The translations under genes were made by a program, and so were the position numbers. Shown piece by piece: positions 6,070 through 7,912 of a stretch of 7,912 nucleotides of DNA (positions are counted from its first letter, which is position 1; each line of letters opens with the position of its first letter). The notes below the pieces were generated by a model, which worked only from the letters and a program-made list of their open reading frames with translations, had not been told where the DNA came from and ran no database searches. This DNA is from a bacterium (GTDB lineage Bacteria; Pseudomonadota; Alphaproteobacteria; Caulobacterales; Hyphomonadaceae), in NCBI GenBank assembly GCA_030824255.1, contig JAVBYB010000130.1:1-7912 (forward strand), in the 5' to 3' direction.

Positions 6070-6960
6070 TCACTGGTCTACAGCCGCGGCCTTGTTCTCG
6101 GCAAGCGTGGATGGCGCCGCCTTCGGTCCGCGCAGGCGCGCCCGGATGATTCGACGCGGGTCGGCTTCCAGCACTTCGATGGTCAGGCCGCGTGGATGGT
6201 CGATCACCTCGCCGACCTGCGGCACGCGGCCGGCAATGGCCGAGACCAGGCCGCTGAACGTATCCACCTCGTCCTCGAACTCCTCGACGACGACAGGCAG
6301 GCCGGTATCGCGCGCGACATCCTCGATCGTGGCGAGACCATCGACTTCCCATGTCGCGCGTCCGCGACGCACGATGGGCGGAGGCGCCTCGTCATACTCG
6401 TCCTCGATATCGCCGACGATCTGCTCGACGAGATCCTCGAGGCAGACCATGCCGCCGGTGCCGCCGTATTCGTCGATCACCAGGGCGATATGGATGCGGC
6501 TCGACTGCATGCGGATGAGCAGATCCGGCAGCGGCGTCGATTCCGGCACGAACATGATCTCGCGCAGCAGGCGCTGCAGCGGGCGCGAGGCCAGCGTTTC
6601 CGCGGCCCAGTGTCCGCGGACGCCTTCGGCGACCACGTCCTTGATGTGGATGAAGCCGAGCGGCTCATCCAGCGAGTCGCGATAGACCGGCATGCGCGAG
6701 TGGGCTTCGGTGCCGAAGAAGTCGAGCACCTCGCCCAGCGTGGCGTCGATCTCGAGCGCTGCGATATCGACGCGCGACGTCATCACGTCTCGCACCACCG
6801 CCGTCTCGAACTCCTTCAGCCGCAGGCGTATCGCGGCGGGAGACGTGGCGGCCGTGCTTGTGTGGGCCTGGGGGGCGTCCGGATCGGGCCCGCCGGCGAT
6901 CAGGCGGGCGAGACGCTTGCGCAGCGACTGGCGCTGCGGAGGTTCTCCATCGTTCGGCAT
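6070..6960 (-). CDS. corC: CorC/YbeX-type CBS domain protein (short form, no membrane domain)
   Basis: This 296-residue protein belongs to the CorC/TlyC group that is linked with ybeY and lnt in most Proteobacteria. E. coli YbeX (CorC) has been tied to Mg/Co homeostasis and, more recently, to ribosome metabolism; the exact biochemistry is unsettled. Two CBS domains are visible at about 56-115 (VRDVMTSRVDIAALE through MPVYRDSLDEPLGFIHIKDVV) and 122-182 (ending VIDEYGGTGGMVCLEDLVEQIVGDIEDEYD). A CorC_HlyC domain follows at about 203-277 (VDGLATIEDVARDTGLP, DEVDTFSGLV). There is no DUF21 membrane domain, so it should be cytosolic. I chose the ATG at 6960: it has GGGAGG eight bases upstream and lies 4 bases after the ybeY stop. 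The ATG at 6990 would overlap ybeY and lacks such a site. Some databases call such genes tlyC or hemolysin; nothing here supports haemolysis. Confidence 0.95.
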   Translation of the reverse strand: MPNDGEPPQRQSLRKRLARLIAGGPDPDAPQAHTSTAATSPAAIRLRLKEFETAVVRDVMTSRVDIAALEIDATLGEVLDFFGTEAHSRMPVYRDSLDEPLGFIHIKDVVAEGVRGHWAAETLASRPLQRLLREIMFVPESTPLPDLLIRMQSSRIHIALVIDEYGGTGGMVCLEDLVEQIVGDIEDEYDEAPPPIVRRGRATWEVDGLATIEDVARDTGLPVVVEEFEDEVDTFSGLVSAIAGRVPQVGEVIDHPRGLTIEVLEADPRRIIRARLRGPKAAPSTLAENKAAAVDQ

Positions 6961-6964
6961 GGTG

Positions 6965-7462
6965 TCAGCCTCCCGCCTTGCCGCCGGCATAGGGGCCGGT
7001 GGCGTAGGGGTCAGGCCAGCCCAGGCTGGCGAGAATGTCTTTTTCGAGAGGTTCCATCACCGTCGCATCTTCAGCTTCAATGTGATCATAGCCGAGCAGG
7101 TGCAGGAAGCCATGAATCAGAAGATGGCTCACATGCGCGTCGAAAGGCCGGTTCATCGCTTCGGCGTCGCGCAGGGCGGTTTCATAACCGAGCGCCACAT
7201 CGCCAAGGTATTGAGGCTGGCCGGGAATTTCCGGCCCGTCCGAGGGGAAGGACAGTACATCGGTGGGCTTGTCCTTGCCCCGCCACTGGCTGTTGAGGGC
7301 CTGCATTTCCGCGTCATTGGTCATCAGGATGGCGATTTCCCCACCCCTTTTCATGTGGACAGCGGCCCGCTCCAGCACGTTGGCGGCAAAAGCGTCCACG
7401 TCGCCCAGCGTGTCCCAGCGCGGATCGGCAACCCGCAGATCGACCGAAAGCCCGTCGCTCAC
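6965..7462 (-). CDS. ybeY: Endoribonuclease YbeY (rRNA maturation factor)
   Basis: YbeY is a single-strand-specific metal-dependent RNase needed for 16S rRNA 3'-end maturation and ribosome quality control. The 165-residue length is typical. The family signature is complete at residues 117-127 ([11 protein letters not shown]), giving zinc ligands H117, H121 and H127; R61 in [17 protein letters not shown] is the other conserved functional residue. The C-terminus (about 150-165) is a short Gly/Pro/Tyr-rich tail. Translation starts at a GTG whose last bases overlap the phoH TGA stop (4-nt overlap GTGA), so coupling to phoH is likely; an AAAGGGAG motif stands about 10 bases upstream. The YbeZ-YbeY gene pair and their physical partnership are well known in E. 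coli. Confidence 0.98.
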   Translation of the reverse strand: MSDGLSVDLRVADPRWDTLGDVDAFAANVLERAAVHMKRGGEIAILMTNDAEMQALNSQWRGKDKPTDVLSFPSDGPEIPGQPQYLGDVALGYETALRDAEAMNRPFDAHVSHLLIHGFLHLLGYDHIEAEDATVMEPLEKDILASLGWPDPYATGPYAGGKAGG

Positions 7463-7912
7463 TTGCGCGGCGCTCCCTTTGGACTTTCGCGGGAACTATC
7501 CCGCGAGCTGTCGCGATCATAGGCGTCGATGATGCGGCCGACGAGTTCGTGGCGGACGACATCCGCGCGCGTCAGTTTTTCGATCGCGACGCCCTGCACG
7601 CCATCGAGGATCGACATGGCGTGACCGAGGCCAGACGTCACGCCGCCCGCCAGGTCGGTCTGCGAGGGATCGCCCGTCACCACCATGCGCGAACCACGGC
7701 CGAGGCGGGTCAGCACCATCTTCATCTGCGGGATGGTGGCGTTCTGCGCTTCGTCGATGATGACGAAGGCGTTCTTCAGCGTGCGGCCGCGCATGAAGGC
7801 GAGCGGCGCAACCTCGATCTCGCGGCGTTCCTTCCGACGGTCCACTTCCTGCGCGCCGAGACATTCGTTGAGCGCATCCCAGATGGGCAGCATGTAGGGA
7901 TCGACTTTTTCC
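7459..7912 (-). CDS. phoH: PhoH-like ATPase (YbeZ), C-terminal part only, 5' end outside the window
   Basis: The last 150 codons are present; the frame runs off the right edge, starting [14 protein letters not shown], a typical mid-protein PhoH sequence, so the ATG at 7893 is internal and not the start. PhoH/YbeZ is a cytosolic P-loop NTPase with a helicase-like core, thought to act with YbeY in RNA and ribosome metabolism. The visible part holds the [11 protein letters not shown] segment, the Walker B motif FVIIDEAQN, and the downstream [11 protein letters not shown] motif. The Walker A loop must lie outside the window. The C-terminus carries an unusual low-complexity tail, [18 protein letters not shown], beyond the folded domain. 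The stop codon overlaps the ybeY start by 4 nt. Confidence 0.96.
   Translation of the reverse strand, partial: EKVDPYMLPIWDALNECLGAQEVDRRKERREIEVAPLAFMRGRTLKNAFVIIDEAQNATIPQMKMVLTRLGRGSRMVVTGDPSQTDLAGGVTSGLGHAMSILDGVQGVAIEKLTRADVVRHELVGRIIDAYDRDSSRDSSRESPKGAPRK
7487..7506 (-). repeat. Perfect inverted repeat in the phoH tail, just upstream of ybeY
   Basis: TCGCGGGA (7487-7494) and TCCCGCGA (7499-7506) are exact reverse complements separated by 4 bases, so the mRNA could form a strong 8-bp GC-rich hairpin. It lies within the Ser/Arg-rich codons at the end of phoH, 24 bases before the ybeY GTG and upstream of its AAAGGGAG. It might influence ribosome passage or coupling between the two genes. 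There is no U-run, so it is not a terminator; it may also simply reflect the repeated Arg and Ser codons. Confidence 0.6.

Noticed and set aside
6070..6960. Haemolysin (TlyC) function for the CBS protein
   Set aside because: The name is a historical database label; the domains and the ybeY-lnt context point to a CorC/YbeX-type housekeeping role.
6037..7296. Plus-strand open frame of 419 codons opposite corC and ybeY
   Set aside because: It crosses two well-supported minus-strand genes and their junction, and its product shows no domain.

Overview
The window looks like chromosomal DNA of a GC-rich alphaproteobacterium, probably of the Caulobacterales/Hyphomonadaceae type (dimorphic, flagellated). 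This rests on three things: the gene order phoH-ybeY-corC-lnt-xre-metK, of which the lnt-xre(PhrR/PraR-like)-metK part is typical of alphaproteobacteria; a DUF1217 protein, a family found almost only in flagellated alphaproteobacteria; and a perfect CtrA-type site (TTAA-N7-TTAAC). The genus assignment is inference.

Right and centre (about 2598-7912, all on the minus strand, so read from right to left): the 3' part of phoH/ybeZ is cut by the window edge. It overlaps ybeY (rRNA maturation endonuclease) by 4 nt. Next come a short CorC-type CBS protein, lnt (apolipoprotein N-acyltransferase), a small XRE-family regulator and metK (S-adenosylmethionine synthetase). Spacing from phoH to xre is tight (4-nt overlap, 4-nt gap, 31-nt gap, 52-nt gap), which suggests one operon. 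metK follows a 98-nt gap holding a likely promoter of its own; a perfect 8-bp-arm palindrome covers its -10 element, and a possible RNA stem could hide the metK ribosome-binding site.

Centre-left (1903-2505, minus): an intact alkB sits directly behind metK, where many relatives carry trmB. It has no Shine-Dalgarno sequence, and a -10-like element ends 6 nt before its ATG, so it may be leaderless. A 16-bp tandem duplication covers its stop codon.

Left (1-1849): a 96-residue plus-strand protein of unknown function (1559-1849) and a minus-strand DUF1217 protein (283-1395) are divergent, and the CtrA-type site lies between them. Positions 124-282 hold no convincing gene. The first 123 bases may be the end of an unidentified plus-strand gene.

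Most of the window is conserved housekeeping DNA. I see no mobile element, CRISPR array, tRNA, rRNA or clear new multi-gene system. The most informative signals are regulatory: the CtrA-type box, the metK promoter palindrome and leader, and the apparently leaderless alkB.
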